Assembly (NCBI RefSeq): GCF_030063475.1
Contig: NZ_JASIRT010000001.1
Coordinates: 186,001-250,000, forward strand
Reading direction: 5' to 3'
DNA from: Roseomonas sp. E05
Lineage (GTDB): Bacteria; Pseudomonadota; Alphaproteobacteria; Acetobacterales; Acetobacteraceae
DNA: 64,000 nucleotides
The stretch's first letter is position 1. Each line of letters starts with the position of its first letter. Made by a program: the position numbers and the translations under genes. The notes under the pieces are model-generated. The model saw nothing but the letters and a program-made list of their open reading frames with translations, did not search any database and was not told where the DNA came from. Of this stretch, positions 50,094-59,352 are shown piece after piece.

Positions 50094-51374
50094 ATGACCT
50101 TCTTCGCACTGCTCGCGGCGCTGCTGGTGCTGCTCTATCTCGGCCTGCCGATGTTCGTGGCGCTGTTCCTGCTGCCGCTTGGCGTGCTGCTCTGGGTGGA
50201 GGGCGGCCTCCCCGCGCTCGGCGAACTGGTGATCGGGCAGCTCGACGGCTATCTGCTGGTGGCCATCCCGCTCTTCATGCTGATGGCGCATGTGATGGTG
50301 CGCGGCCGGGTGGTGGATGACCTCTATGGTGCCGCCTTCGCCATGCTGCGGCGGGTGCGCGGCGGCGTCGGCATCGCCACGGTCGCCGCCTGCACGATCT
50401 TCGCCGCCATTTCCGGCTCCTCGGTCGCCACCGCGCTGACCGTGGGCAAGATCGCCATCCCGCAGATGCTGCGTTACGGCATGAGCCGGCGCGGCGCCTT
50501 CGGCGTGGTGGCGGGCGGCGGCACGCTCGGCATCCTGATCCCGCCCTCGGCGCCCATGGTGCTCTACGCCTATGTCACGGAAACCAGCGTCGGCGCGCTG
50601 TTCCTGGCCGGGCTGCTGCCGGGCCTGCTGATCGCCGCCATGTTCGCCGCCTACTGCTTCCTCACCGAGGGCCGCGCCGTCGCCCCCGCCGACGACCCGC
50701 CACCGGAGAACGCGGCGCAGGCGCTGAAGCGCGCCGGCTGGAGCCTCTCGCTGCCCGTCTTCGTGCTCGGCGGCATCTACATGGGCGTCTTCACCGCCAC
50801 CGAGGCGGCCGGCACCGGCACGCTCTACGCCCTGCTGATCGCCGCGCTGATCTATCGCAGCATGACCTGGCGCGACCTGCTGGACGGCGTGCAGGAGGCG
50901 ACCCGCACCAGCGCCATGCTGCTGATGATCATCGCCGGGGCCGCCATCTACGGCTACATGCTGACCAAGCTGCGGGTGCCGCAGGAACTGACCGACCTCG
51001 TGCTGGCCTGGGGCCTCTCGCGCACCGGCTTCCTGCTCGCCATGATGGTGCTGCTCTTCCTGCTCGGGCTGGTGCTGGAGAGCTTCAGCATCATCCTGCT
51101 GACCATGCCAGCGGTGCTGCCGGTGCTCGGGCAGCTCGGCATCGACAAGGTCTGGTACGGCGTGCTGCTGACCATCAGCCTGGAAATGGCGCTCATTTCG
51201 CCGCCGGTGGCGATGAACCTCGTGGTCATCAAGGCGATCACCGGGGCGCCGCTGGCCGAGGTGAACCGCTCCATCATCCCCTACATGCTGATGCTGGCCG
51301 TGGGCATCGCGCTGCTGATCGCCTTTCCCGGCATCGCGCTCTGGCTGCCGCGGCTGGCAGGGTACGGCGGGTAG
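50094..51374 (+). CDS. TRAP transporter large permease (DctM)
   Basis: A 426-residue membrane subunit carrying the sodium-coupled substrate pathway. Family segments: LLYLGLPMFVALFLLPLGVLLW, AIPLFMLMAHVMVRGRVVDDLYGAAFAMLRRVRGGVGIATVAACTIFAAISGSSVATALTVGKIAIPQMLRYGMSRRGAFGVVAGGGTLGILIPPSAPMVLYAYVTETSVGALFLAG. About eleven to twelve hydrophobic segments. 34 bp after dctQ. It ends immediately before a full dispersed repeat, which should terminate the operon. Confidence 0.95.
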   Translation: MTFFALLAALLVLLYLGLPMFVALFLLPLGVLLWVEGGLPALGELVIGQLDGYLLVAIPLFMLMAHVMVRGRVVDDLYGAAFAMLRRVRGGVGIATVAACTIFAAISGSSVATALTVGKIAIPQMLRYGMSRRGAFGVVAGGGTLGILIPPSAPMVLYAYVTETSVGALFLAGLLPGLLIAAMFAAYCFLTEGRAVAPADDPPPENAAQALKRAGWSLSLPVFVLGGIYMGVFTATEAAGTGTLYALLIAALIYRSMTWRDLLDGVQEATRTSAMLLMIIAGAAIYGYMLTKLRVPQELTDLVLAWGLSRTGFLLAMMVLLFLLGLVLESFSIILLTMPAVLPVLGQLGIDKVWYGVLLTISLEMALISPPVAMNLVVIKAITGAPLAEVNRSIIPYMLMLAVGIALLIAFPGIALWLPRLAGYGG

Positions 51375-51507
51375 AAAAAAGGCCGGGGGAAAGAATTCCC
51401 CCGGACCCCCATCTTCTTTTTGCCAGTTCGGCTCTGCCCTTTCGGCCAGCGCGGGGAATTCGAAGAAAAAAGATGGGGGGTCTGGGGGGAATTCATTCCC
51501 CCCGGCC
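51375..51507. repeat. Copy 4 of dispersed inverted-repeat/bidirectional terminator element
   Basis: Between convergent dctM and hemA, abutting both stops. Arms: CCGGGGGAAAGAATTCCCCCGG (at about 51384-51405) and the mirrored GGGGGGAATTCATTCCCCCC (about 51485-51505). The central region around 51420-51460 matches those at 34.1 and 60.6 kb in the same orientation. Confidence 0.85.
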
Positions 51508-52746
51508 TTACGCCGCCTCAGCCACCTGCAGCACCGCCCCCAACGCCCGCACCAGCTCCGCGATCATGGCGTCATCATGGAAAGGCGTGGCGCAGAGCCG
51601 CAGGCGCTCAGTGCCACGCGGAACGGTCGGGTAGTTGATGGCGGTGACGTAGAGGCCGAACTCCTCCAGCAGGCGGCGGGCCACGGCGCGGCAGCGATCG
51701 GCGCCCGGCACCGGGATGGGCACGATATGGCTCTGGCTGGGCAGGCGCGGCAGGCCGGCGGCGTCCAGCGCCGCCTTGAGGGCGGCGGCGCGCTGCATCA
51801 TCCGGCCGCGCAGGGCGTCGTCGGTGCGAATGTGGCGGATGCTGGCCAGCGCGGCGGCCACGTTGGGCGGCGGCAGGGCGGTGGTGAAGATCAGCCCACC
51901 GGCGGTGGAGCGGATGTAGTCCACCAGGTCGGTCTCGGCGGCGACATAGCCGCCCACCACGCCGACGCCCTTGGCCAGCGTGCCTTCGATGACGTCGATC
52001 CGCGCCGCCGCGCCGTCCCGCTCGGCGATGCCGGCGCCGCTCGGGCCGTAGAGGCCGACGGCATGCACCTCGTCGCAGTAGGTGATGGCGTTGTAGCGCC
52101 CGGCGAGGTCGCAGATCGCGTGCAGCGGGGCGATGTCGCCCTCCATCGAGTAGACGCTCTCGAAGGCGATCATCTTCGGCGTCTCGGGATCGGCGGCGCG
52201 CAGCAGTTCCTCCAGATGGCCGAGGTCGTTGTGGCGCCAGATGTGGCGCCTGGCAGGGCTGCGGCGCATGCCGTCGATCATCGAGGCATGGTTCATCGCG
52301 TCGGAGAAGACCTGCATCCCCGGCAGGGCGGCCAGGAGGGCCAGAAGCGCAGCCTGGTTGGCCATGTAGCCGCTGCCGAAGAGCAGGGCGGCGGGCTTGC
52401 CGTGCCAGCCGGCCAGCTCGGCCTCCAGCGTGGCGTGCAAGGGCGAGGTGCCGGAGATGTTGCGCGTGCCACCGGCGCCGGCGCCATGGGCGGTGATGGC
52501 GTCGATCGCCGCCTGCTGCACGGTGGGGTGGGTGCCCATGCCGAGATAGTCGTTGGACGACCACACGGTGATCTCGCGCGCCGTTCCCGGGCCGGCGCCG
52601 GGCTGATGCCAGCGATAGATCGGGAAGCGGCCGGAGATCTTCTCCAGCCGGGCGAACTCGCGATAGCGGCCTTCGGCCCGCATGGTCTCGAGGTGCTGCG
52701 TGCAGTGCGCCCGCAGCGTCTGCCGTGTGTCCATGCGCGGATGCAT
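51508..52746 (-). CDS. hemA: 5-aminolevulinate synthase
   Basis: PLP enzyme making 5-aminolevulinate from glycine and succinyl-CoA, the first haem step in alphaproteobacteria (C4 pathway). 412 residues. PLP lysine K259 in [19 protein letters not shown]. Other blocks: [97 protein letters not shown] replaces the more common TLAKAFG, a small oddity. Start 52746 or ATG 52734 ([10 protein letters not shown]). Ends at a full repeat. Confidence 0.95.
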   Translation of the reverse strand: MHPRMDTRQTLRAHCTQHLETMRAEGRYREFARLEKISGRFPIYRWHQPGAGPGTAREITVWSSNDYLGMGTHPTVQQAAIDAITAHGAGAGGTRNISGTSPLHATLEAELAGWHGKPAALLFGSGYMANQAALLALLAALPGMQVFSDAMNHASMIDGMRRSPARRHIWRHNDLGHLEELLRAADPETPKMIAFESVYSMEGDIAPLHAICDLAGRYNAITYCDEVHAVGLYGPSGAGIAERDGAAARIDVIEGTLAKGVGVVGGYVAAETDLVDYIRSTAGGLIFTTALPPPNVAAALASIRHIRTDDALRGRMMQRAAALKAALDAAGLPRLPSQSHIVPIPVPGADRCRAVARRLLEEFGLYVTAINYPTVPRGTERLRLCATPFHDDAMIAELVRALGAVLQVAEAA

Positions 52747-52766
52747 AGATCAGTCGGGCCGTGTTT

Positions 52767-53672
52767 TCACGCAGGATCGGTGCCGTGCTGGCATGCTTCT
52801 TCCGCCAGGATGCCGCGCAGCCCCTCCCGGTAGCTCGGGTAGCGCCAGGCAAGGCTGAGCGCCGCCTTGGTCGCGGCATTGGCCACCCGCCGGTTCTCCG
52901 CCCAGAAGGAACGCGCCATGGGGGACATGGCGGCATGCGCCTCGGCGAAGGGCACCAGCGGCGGCGGGGCGATCCGGAGCAGGCGGGCAGCCTCCTCGGT
53001 CACGATGGCACTGGGGGAAGGCTCGTCGTCAGCCAAGTGCAGCACGCGGGGCGGCCCGCCGGGCGGGGGCGGGTTCAGCGCGGCGGCGATCACGGCGGCG
53101 GCGATGTCGTCGCGATGGATGCGGGAGAAGAGGTGGCCGGGCTTGTCCACCCGCCGCGCCTGGCCGGAGCGCAGGTCGTCCAGCACGCTGCGGCCGGGGC
53201 CGTAGATGCCGGCGGTGCGGAACAGGTCCAGCGCCGCGCCGGTGCCGGCCAGCGCGGCGGCCCAGCCCTGCTCGGCGCGGAGGCGGCGCCGCGTGCGCTC
53301 CTGCAGCGGCGCGGGGGGCGTGGCCTCGTCCACCCAGCCGCCGCCGCGGTCGCCATAGACGCCGGTGGTGGAGAGATAGCCGGCCCAGCGCAGCCCGGTG
53401 GCGGCGCGCAGGGCCTCGCGATGGGTGGCGAGCACCGGGTCCTCCCCTGCCGCGTCCGGTCCGGCGGTGATGACCAGATGCGTGGCGGCGGCGATAGCCG
53501 GCCCCGCCTCGGCGAAGGGCAACAGCGTGATGCCCGCGGGCGCCTCGCCTGGCCGGGGCGCACGGCGGGTGGCGGCCACTGGGAAGCCGGCGGCCAGCGC
53601 GGCGCGCGCCACCGCCTGCCCCGCATAGCCCAGCCCCAGCACGACCATGGACTTCAAGATTGGCTGTGTCAT
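52767..53672 (-). CDS. NAD-dependent epimerase/dehydratase-like (YeeZ-type) protein
   Basis: A 301-residue Rossmann-fold protein of the SDR a-family/YeeZ type, often annotated as sugar-nucleotide epimerase-like: MVVLGLGYAGQAVARAALAAGFPVAATRR, LSTTGVYGDRGGGWVDEATPPAPLQERTRRRLRAE, FRTAGIYGPGRSVLDDLRSG, RIHRDDIAAAVIAAALN. The catalytic YxxxK is not evident, as in YeeZ proteins. ATG 53672 is chosen (MTQPILKSMVVLG); other starts at 53648 and 53681 are possible. Divergent from a TPR-protein gene, 46 bp apart. Confidence 0.85.
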   Translation of the reverse strand: MTQPILKSMVVLGLGYAGQAVARAALAAGFPVAATRRAPRPGEAPAGITLLPFAEAGPAIAAATHLVITAGPDAAGEDPVLATHREALRAATGLRWAGYLSTTGVYGDRGGGWVDEATPPAPLQERTRRRLRAEQGWAAALAGTGAALDLFRTAGIYGPGRSVLDDLRSGQARRVDKPGHLFSRIHRDDIAAAVIAAALNPPPPGGPPRVLHLADDEPSPSAIVTEEAARLLRIAPPPLVPFAEAHAAMSPMARSFWAENRRVANAATKAALSLAWRYPSYREGLRGILAEEACQHGTDPA

Positions 53673-53718
53673 TTCCGGCATGTGGCGCAGTCTCCGGGGC
53701 GGCGCTAGAGTGCCGGCC

Positions 53719-54588
53719 ATGCGAGCCCCCCTCCGCACCGCGCTGCTGGGCGCGTTCGCCGGCGTGTCGATGGCGATGCTGGCGGGTGCCAGCTTCCTGC
53801 TGCACGACCCTACCCCCCTGGAAGCCGCGGAGCCGGAAAGGCGCGCCGCGCCACCCATCCCCGGCGCCGAGGCGCTGCCCCTGCCGCCCGAGCCGCCACG
53901 CCTCGCCGAAGGCCCGGAATACGACGCCTGCCTCGCCCTGCTGCGCACCGACCCGGAGGCGGCCATCACTCGTGCCGGGGCCTGGGAGGAACGCGGCGGC
54001 GGTGACGGGGCGCGGCACTGCCTGGCGCTCGGCCTGCTGGCCGCCGGCGACCTGGAGAGCGCAGCAGGGCGCCTGGAGCGGCTGGCCGCCGGTTCGGGTG
54101 CCAGCGCGGCAGCGCGTGCTTCGGTCTTCGCCCAGGCCTCGCAGGCCTGGATGATGGTCGGCGCGCCCCAGCGCGCCTATGGGGCGAGCACCCTGGCCCT
54201 GACCCTGCGGCCGGACGATCCCTCGCTGCTGGTGGACCGTGCCGTGGCCGCCGCCAGCCTCGGCCGCTATTCCGAGGCGCTGCAAGATCTCGACCACGCC
54301 GTCGCCGAGGACGGCAGCCGACCTGACAGCTGGGTGTTCCGCGCTGCCGCGCTGCGCCACCTGGACCGCACGGACGAGGCGATGCGGGATGTCGAGCATG
54401 CGCTTACGCTGGACCCGAACCATGCCGAGGCGCTGCTGGAGCGCGGCATCCTGCGGCAACTGAAGGGCGACGCGGCGGGGGCGCGGGCGGACTGGCAGGA
54501 AACCATCCGCCTGGCGCCGGACAGCGCCGCGGCGGACCTGGCGCAGCAGAACCTGGCGCTGAACGAGGCAGGGCCGCGGCGGCGGTGA
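53719..54588 (+). CDS. TPR-repeat protein with membrane anchor
   Basis: A 289-residue protein with a hydrophobic N-terminal segment (TALLGAFAGVSMAMLAGASFLL) and a proline-rich linker, then tetratricopeptide repeats (about residues 140-280): QASQAWMMVGAPQRAYGASTLALTLRPDDP, VAAASLGRYSEALQDLDHAVAEDGSR, AALRHLDRTDEAMRDVEHALTLDPNHAEALLERGILRQLKGDAAGARADWQETIRLAP. Repeats mediate protein contacts; function unknown. It is probably periplasmic. A repeat element follows. Confidence 0.85.
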   Translation: MRAPLRTALLGAFAGVSMAMLAGASFLLHDPTPLEAAEPERRAAPPIPGAEALPLPPEPPRLAEGPEYDACLALLRTDPEAAITRAGAWEERGGGDGARHCLALGLLAAGDLESAAGRLERLAAGSGASAAARASVFAQASQAWMMVGAPQRAYGASTLALTLRPDDPSLLVDRAVAAASLGRYSEALQDLDHAVAEDGSRPDSWVFRAAALRHLDRTDEAMRDVEHALTLDPNHAEALLERGILRQLKGDAAGARADWQETIRLAPDSAAADLAQQNLALNEAGPRRR

Positions 54589-54595
54589 GGCCGGC

Positions 54596-54728
54596 AAGAC
54601 CGGGGGAATGAATTCCCCCGCCCCCCTTCTTTTTTCTTCGAGTTGCCCGCGCTGGCGGCTCGCGCCGCCTGAAACAGACAAAAAGAAGATGGGGGTTCGG
54701 GGGAATTCCTTCCCCCGATCTTTTTCCC
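54596..54728. repeat. Copy 5 of dispersed inverted-repeat element, opposite orientation
   Basis: Arms with GAATTC cores at 54600-54620 and about 54697-54718. The central segment (about 54640-54690) matches the centres of copies 3, 4 and 6 only when reverse-complemented, so this copy is inserted in reverse. It lies between the convergent TPR-protein and DMT genes. Confidence 0.82.
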
Positions 54729-55580
54729 TCAGCCTGCCGCGCGTTGTGCGCGCTGGCTCATGACGCAGGCCAGCACCACGATCGCCGCGCCGGCCAGCGT
54801 GGCGAGAGAAGGCAGCACACCCCAGAGGGTGGCATCCGCCAGCACCGCCCAGAGCAGCGCCGAGAACTCCAGCGGCGCGAGCTGCGCCGCGCTGGCATGG
54901 CGGAAGGCCAGGGCGAGGCAGATGGTCCCTGCCCCGGCGATCACCCCGTTCAGCGCGAGAGAGAACCAGTCCGCCGGCGCGGGCGGCACCCAGTGCCCCA
55001 GCGTGAAGGGCAGCAGCACCAGCCCGCCCGGCAGCGCCGACCACAGGATCAGCCGGGCGACGCCGGGCTCGTTCCGCAGGCCGCGGTTGATGGTGAGCAC
55101 CAGCGCGTAGCTCACCGCGCCGAGCAGGGAATAGCCATAGGCCAGCAGGCTGCCGCCGGCGCGCAGGCCGGGCGCCATCGCCACCAGAACGCCGAGGAAG
55201 CCAACCCCGCTCCACAGCCAGGCAGCGCGCGGCATCCGCTCGCCCAGCACCGTCGCGGCGAGGGCGAGGGTGATGAAGGGCGCGGTGAAGTAGACGAGAT
55301 AGGCCTCGACCAGCGGGATCTCGCGCAGCGCCTGGAAGAAGCCGAAGGCAGAGCCCAGCATCGCGGCCGCGCGCAGCAGGTGCAGGCCGGGATGGCGGGT
55401 GCCGAGCTCGCTGCCAAGGCCGGGGCGGGCGAGCCGCGCGGCCGCCAGCAGCGCCAGCATCACGACATGCCAGATCAGCACCACCTGCGCCACCGGATAG
55501 CTGCCGGACAGCAGCTTGCTGTTGGCATCCAGCGCGGCGAACAGGCCGAGCGCGGCCAGCATCAGCACGGAACCCCGCAA
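54729..55580 (-). CDS. EamA/DMT superfamily transporter
   Basis: A 283-residue ten-helix membrane protein of the DMT superfamily, with two EamA halves: VLMLAALGLFAALDANSKLLSGSYPVAQVVLIWHVVMLALLAA and FGFFQALREIPLVEAYLVYFTAPFITLALAATVLGERMPRAAWLWSGVGFLGVLVAM; the second half includes YGYSLLGAVSYALVLTINRGLRN. Transport direction and substrate unknown. Convergent with the TPR gene across a repeat; divergent from pyrD across 111 bp. Confidence 0.9.
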   Translation of the reverse strand: MRGSVLMLAALGLFAALDANSKLLSGSYPVAQVVLIWHVVMLALLAAARLARPGLGSELGTRHPGLHLLRAAAMLGSAFGFFQALREIPLVEAYLVYFTAPFITLALAATVLGERMPRAAWLWSGVGFLGVLVAMAPGLRAGGSLLAYGYSLLGAVSYALVLTINRGLRNEPGVARLILWSALPGGLVLLPFTLGHWVPPAPADWFSLALNGVIAGAGTICLALAFRHASAAQLAPLEFSALLWAVLADATLWGVLPSLATLAGAAIVVLACVMSQRAQRAAG

Positions 55581-55691
55581 GGCCGCGCCTCCTCCCCCCC
55601 AGGATTGAGGCTGGGCTTCTGCGGTGCGCAGGCCGCGGCGTCAATTCGCGGCTTTCCATGTGCGGCGCGGCGAGGCACAAGCGGGCCTGAC

Positions 55692-56753
55692 ATGACCCCT
55701 GCCCTCGCCTCCGCCCTGATGCCGCTGATGCGCGGCATGGACCCCGAACGCGCGCACCGCCTGGCCCTGAAGGCGCTGGCGCTCGGCCTGGCCGGCGCCG
55801 ACAGCACGCCGGACGACCCGGTGCTGGCGACGCGCGCCCTCGGCCTCGACTTCCGCAACCCGATCGGGCTGGCGGCGGGCTTCGACAAGGACGCCGTGGC
55901 GGTGGCGCCGCTGATGCGGCTGGGCTTTGGCTTCGTCGAGCCCGGCACCACCACGCCGCGGCCGCAGTCGGGCAACCCCCGGCCCCGGCTGTTCCGGCTG
56001 CCGGAGGACGCAGCGGTGATCAACCGCATGGGCATGAACAACGAGGGGGTGCAGGCCTTCATGGCGCGCCTCGCGGCGCTGCGGCGGCCGCTTCCGGCGG
56101 TGCTCGGGGCGAATATCGGCATCAACAAGGAAGGTGCCGCCCCCGAGCACGACTACCCCTCGCTCTACCGCGCCGTGGCGCCGCAGGCGGACTATGTCAC
56201 GATCAACGTCTCCTCGCCCAACACGCCGGGGCTGCGGGACCTGCAGGGCGAGGCGAAGCTGGCCGCCATTCTCGCCGCCGTCGCCGAGGCCCGGGCCGGG
56301 GCGCCGCGCCAGCCGCCGGTGCTGGTGAAGATCGCGCCCGACCTCGCGGAGGAGGCGGTGCCGGCGCTGGTCGAGACCTGCGTGGCGCATGGGGTTGCGG
56401 GGCTGATCGTCAGCAACACCACCATCGCCCGCCCCGCCAGCCTGCGCAGCGCCCACAAGGGCGAGACGGGCGGGCTTTCCGGGCAGCCGCTCTTCGCGCC
56501 CTCGACCGCGCTGCTGCGGCGGGTCTATGGGCTGGCGGCGGGGCGGCTGGTGCTGATCGGCTGCGGCGGCGTCGCCAGCGCCGAGCAGGCCTATGCCAAG
56601 ATCCGCGCCGGCGCCTCGCTGGTGCAGTTCTACGCCGCCTTCGCCTATGCGGGGCCGGCGCTGGTGCCGAAACTGAAACGCGAGCTGGCCGCGCTGCTCC
56701 GGCGCGACGGATTTGCCCATGTCCATGACGCGGTGGGAGCCGACCTGCGATGA
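55692..56753 (+). CDS. pyrD: Dihydroorotate dehydrogenase (quinone), class 2
   Basis: Membrane-associated FMN enzyme oxidising dihydroorotate with quinone in pyrimidine synthesis. 353 residues. Class 2 features: an amphipathic N-terminal helix (LASALMPLMRGMDPERAHRLALKAL), NPIGLAAGFDKDAVAV, GFVEPGTTTPRPQSGNPRPRLFRLPEDAAVINRMGMNNEG, the catalytic serine in VNVSSPNTPGLRDLQG, LVKIAPDL, and SGQPLFAPSTALLRR. The stop overlaps the next gene by four bases (ATGA at 56750). Confidence 0.96.
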   Translation: MTPALASALMPLMRGMDPERAHRLALKALALGLAGADSTPDDPVLATRALGLDFRNPIGLAAGFDKDAVAVAPLMRLGFGFVEPGTTTPRPQSGNPRPRLFRLPEDAAVINRMGMNNEGVQAFMARLAALRRPLPAVLGANIGINKEGAAPEHDYPSLYRAVAPQADYVTINVSSPNTPGLRDLQGEAKLAAILAAVAEARAGAPRQPPVLVKIAPDLAEEAVPALVETCVAHGVAGLIVSNTTIARPASLRSAHKGETGGLSGQPLFAPSTALLRRVYGLAAGRLVLIGCGGVASAEQAYAKIRAGASLVQFYAAFAYAGPALVPKLKRELAALLRRDGFAHVHDAVGADLR

Positions 56754-57607
56754 AGATCCTGGAATCCGTGGCGCCGCTGGCCGAGAGCCATGACGGCTTC
56801 GTCCTCGACATCTGGGGCGTGCTGCACGACGGCGAGAAGCCCTATCCCGGCGTGCCGGAGGCGCTGCGGGAGATGCGGCGGCGTGGCAAGCGCATCGTGC
56901 TGCTCTCCAACGCACCGCGGCGCGCCTGGACGGTCGGCGCGGCACTGGCCGAGATGGGGCTGGAGCCGGAACTGTTCGACCGCATCGTCACCAGCGGCGA
57001 GGTCGCCTGGACGCTGCTGCGCGACCGGACGCATCCCTGGTTCGCCAGGCTCGGGCGCCGCGCCTTCCATATCGGGCCGGAGCGCGACCTCTCGGTGATC
57101 GAGGAACTGGACGTGCCACTGGCCACGCGGCCGGAAGAGGCGGATTTCGTGCTCAACACCGGCCCGGACTTCGAGCATGGCCGGCAGAGCGTGGAACCCT
57201 ACCAGCCGATGCTGGCGGCCTGCGCGGCGGCGAAGCTGCCGATGGTCTGCACCAACCCGGACCGCGCGGTGATGGTCAGCGGCCAGCGGCTGATCTGCGC
57301 CGGCGCCTTCGCCGACCGCTACCTGGAACTGGGTGGCGACGTGATGGAGATCGGCAAGCCCGACGCCATGGTCTACGAGACGGTGCTCGCCACCCTGGCG
57401 ATGCCGGCCGGGCGGATCGTCGCCATTGGCGACACGCCGCACACCGATCTGGCCGGCGCGGCGGCGGTGGGCATCGATGCCATCTGGGCGCTGACCGGGC
57501 TGGCCGCCGACAATCTGGGAGCTGATCCCTCCCCGGCCCTGCTGGACCGCGAGGCGGAACGGGAGGGGGTGCGGCCGATGGCCGCGCTGCGCAGCCTGCG
57601 CTGGTAA
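56750..57607 (+). CDS. HAD-superfamily hydrolase (TIGR01459 type)
   Basis: A 285-residue HAD hydrolase of the TIGR01459 group, a type found near pyrD in alphaproteobacteria. HAD motif I is GFVLDIWGVLHDG (nucleophile aspartate D19 and the DxD-like variant DIWGVLHDG), motif II in LLSNAPRR, motif III/IV in EIGKPDAMVYETVL and AIGDTPHTDLAGA. Resembles phosphoglycolate/NagD-type enzymes in having an inserted cap. Substrate unknown. Coupled with pyrD. Confidence 0.92.
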   Translation: MKILESVAPLAESHDGFVLDIWGVLHDGEKPYPGVPEALREMRRRGKRIVLLSNAPRRAWTVGAALAEMGLEPELFDRIVTSGEVAWTLLRDRTHPWFARLGRRAFHIGPERDLSVIEELDVPLATRPEEADFVLNTGPDFEHGRQSVEPYQPMLAACAAAKLPMVCTNPDRAVMVSGQRLICAGAFADRYLELGGDVMEIGKPDAMVYETVLATLAMPAGRIVAIGDTPHTDLAGAAAVGIDAIWALTGLAADNLGADPSPALLDREAEREGVRPMAALRSLRW

Positions 57608-57713
57608 GCGTCAAGACGGGCGCGCACCAGACCCGCGCCGGAAGCATGCCTTCCGGCGCGATAGCGGTGCGGCACGGCTGGTGCTCTTGGGGAGCATTCC
57701 CATAGGCTGCGGC

Positions 57714-58940
57714 ATGAGCCCGCGTGACGTCGTACAACCGGACCCGTCCTTGCTGCCGGCAGCCCTGCCGCCACCCCGGAAAGTGCCGCAGACCTGGGTG
57801 CTGACCCTGCTGATGGGCCTCGGCCCCTTCAGCATGCAGATCATCATTCCTTCCCTGCCGCTGCTGGCAGTGATCTTCAGCGTGCCCTACGCCACCGCGC
57901 AGATGACGTTGACCGTCTATCTGATCGGCATCGCGCTGGGGCAGCTGATCTATGGACCGCTCTCCGACCGCTTCGGCCGGCGGCCCGTGCTGCTGCTGGG
58001 GATGGGGGTCTATCTGCTGGGCTCGCTGGCGGCGCTGCTGGCGCCCGCCATCGGCTGGCTGGTGGTGGCGCGGGCGGCACAGGCGGCTGGCGGCTGCGCC
58101 GGCATGGTGCTCTCCCGCGCCATCATCCGCGACGTCTTCCCGCGCGACCAGGCGGCCAGCAAGATCGGCTTCGTGATGATGGGCATGACGGTGGCGCCGA
58201 TGCTGGCGCCGCTGATCGGGGCGGAACTGGCGGCGGCCTTCGGCTGGCGGGCCGTCATGCTGGCCTGCGTGCTGTTCGGGGCGGTCATCGCGCTGCTGGC
58301 GCTGCGCATGCCCGAGACCCTCGCCGAGCCGCAGCCGCTGCCCGGCCTGAGCGGCATGGCGCGGGGCTATTGGCAGCTCGCGGGCGTGCGGACCTTCCGC
58401 TGCTACGCCGCCATCACCGCCTGCACCTCTGGCGTGTTCTTCGCCTTCATGTCGGGTGCGCCGCGCGTGATCATGGAGGGGATGGGGCATACGGCGCGGG
58501 TCTATGCCATCGCCTTCATGACCATCTCGGTCGCCTTCGCCGCCGGCTCCTTCCTGGCCGGCCGCTTCTCCGCGCGGCTGGGACTGGCGCGGATGCTGCA
58601 TCTCGGCCTCGCGGGCAGCACGGCGGGGACCTTGCTGGGAGTGGCGGTGCAGGCACTCCTGCCGCCTTCCCTGCTGCTGTTCTTCCTGCCGATGAGCATC
58701 GTGGCCCTGGGCAACGGCCTGTCACAGCCCAGCGCCGTCGCCGCCGCCGTGAGCGTGCGGCCACAACTTGCCGGCACCGCTTCGGGGCTGGTGGGGGCGG
58801 CGCAGATGGCCTGCGGCGCGGTGATGACACTGCTGGCCGGTGCGGTCGAACTGGGCTCGGGCATTGGTACGGCGGCCACCATGGCCGGCTGCGCGCTCGG
58901 CGCCCAGCTGGCGCTGCGCGGCGCAAGGCAGGCTGCGTGA
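57714..58940 (+). CDS. MFS multidrug exporter, Bcr/CflA family
   Basis: A 408-residue twelve-helix major-facilitator exporter of the Bcr/CflA drug-resistance type. Motif A is IGIALGQLIYGPLSDRFGRRPVLLLGMGVYLLG; motif C region in MVLSRAIIRDVFPRDQAASKIGFVMMGMTVAPMLAPLIGA, both typical. Second half has FAAGSFLAGRFSARLG. Function as a drug or amino-acid efflux pump is inferred. ATG 57714 is used; the frame opens at 57681. Confidence 0.9.
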   Translation: MSPRDVVQPDPSLLPAALPPPRKVPQTWVLTLLMGLGPFSMQIIIPSLPLLAVIFSVPYATAQMTLTVYLIGIALGQLIYGPLSDRFGRRPVLLLGMGVYLLGSLAALLAPAIGWLVVARAAQAAGGCAGMVLSRAIIRDVFPRDQAASKIGFVMMGMTVAPMLAPLIGAELAAAFGWRAVMLACVLFGAVIALLALRMPETLAEPQPLPGLSGMARGYWQLAGVRTFRCYAAITACTSGVFFAFMSGAPRVIMEGMGHTARVYAIAFMTISVAFAAGSFLAGRFSARLGLARMLHLGLAGSTAGTLLGVAVQALLPPSLLLFFLPMSIVALGNGLSQPSAVAAAVSVRPQLAGTASGLVGAAQMACGAVMTLLAGAVELGSGIGTAATMAGCALGAQLALRGARQAA

Positions 58941-58950
58941 GCACGGTGAC

Positions 58951-59352
58951 ATGGTCCTGAGCCCCCGGCGCGTTGACCCGGCGCGAGCGGTTTGCCACCG
59001 TCACGACGTGGATGTCCTCGACCCTCAGATCGCTCTGCAACTTGCCGCCGAGCTGCCGCCCAACGTCTTTGACGAAGTCGTGCGCACCTTCGCGGCCGAC
59101 CTCTCCCGCCTCACCGGGGAAATGCGGCAGGCAGCCCAGCGGGCGGATGCGGAAGGCTGCCGGCGCAGCGCGCATGCGCTGGCCGGGACGGCCGCCTCGA
59201 TCGGCGCTCAGGCCCTGGAGCGGCAGGCGCGCCTGGCGCTCGGCCCAATCCCTCCGCAGGCCGGCTCGCAGGAATTGGAGGAGATCGAACGCATCCTTGA
59301 TGCCACCCTTCGCGCGCTGCAGGCGCTTCCAGGCGCTCCTCCCAGCCTCTGA
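58951..59352 (+). CDS. Orphan Hpt-domain phosphotransfer protein
   Basis: A 133-residue protein whose second half is a histidine phosphotransfer domain: LQLAAELPPNVFDEVVRTFAADLSRLTGEMRQAAQRADAEGCRRSAHALAGTAASIGAQALERQARLAL, with H75 the phospho-accepting histidine in the SAHALAGTAASIGA motif. Such modules shuttle phosphate between receiver domains in multi-step phosphorelays. No kinase domain is attached; a hybrid kinase lies 2 kb away. ATG 58951 is close to the mfs stop; upstream in-frame codons are shadow. Confidence 0.85.
   Translation: MVLSPRRVDPARAVCHRHDVDVLDPQIALQLAAELPPNVFDEVVRTFAADLSRLTGEMRQAAQRADAEGCRRSAHALAGTAASIGAQALERQARLALGPIPPQAGSQELEEIERILDATLRALQALPGAPPSL

Noticed and set aside
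53029-55680. 883-residue minus-strand open frame spanning several genes
   Set aside because: Runs across the epimerase, the TPR gene and the repeat element in a frame without a coherent domain; the real genes in other frames are well supported.
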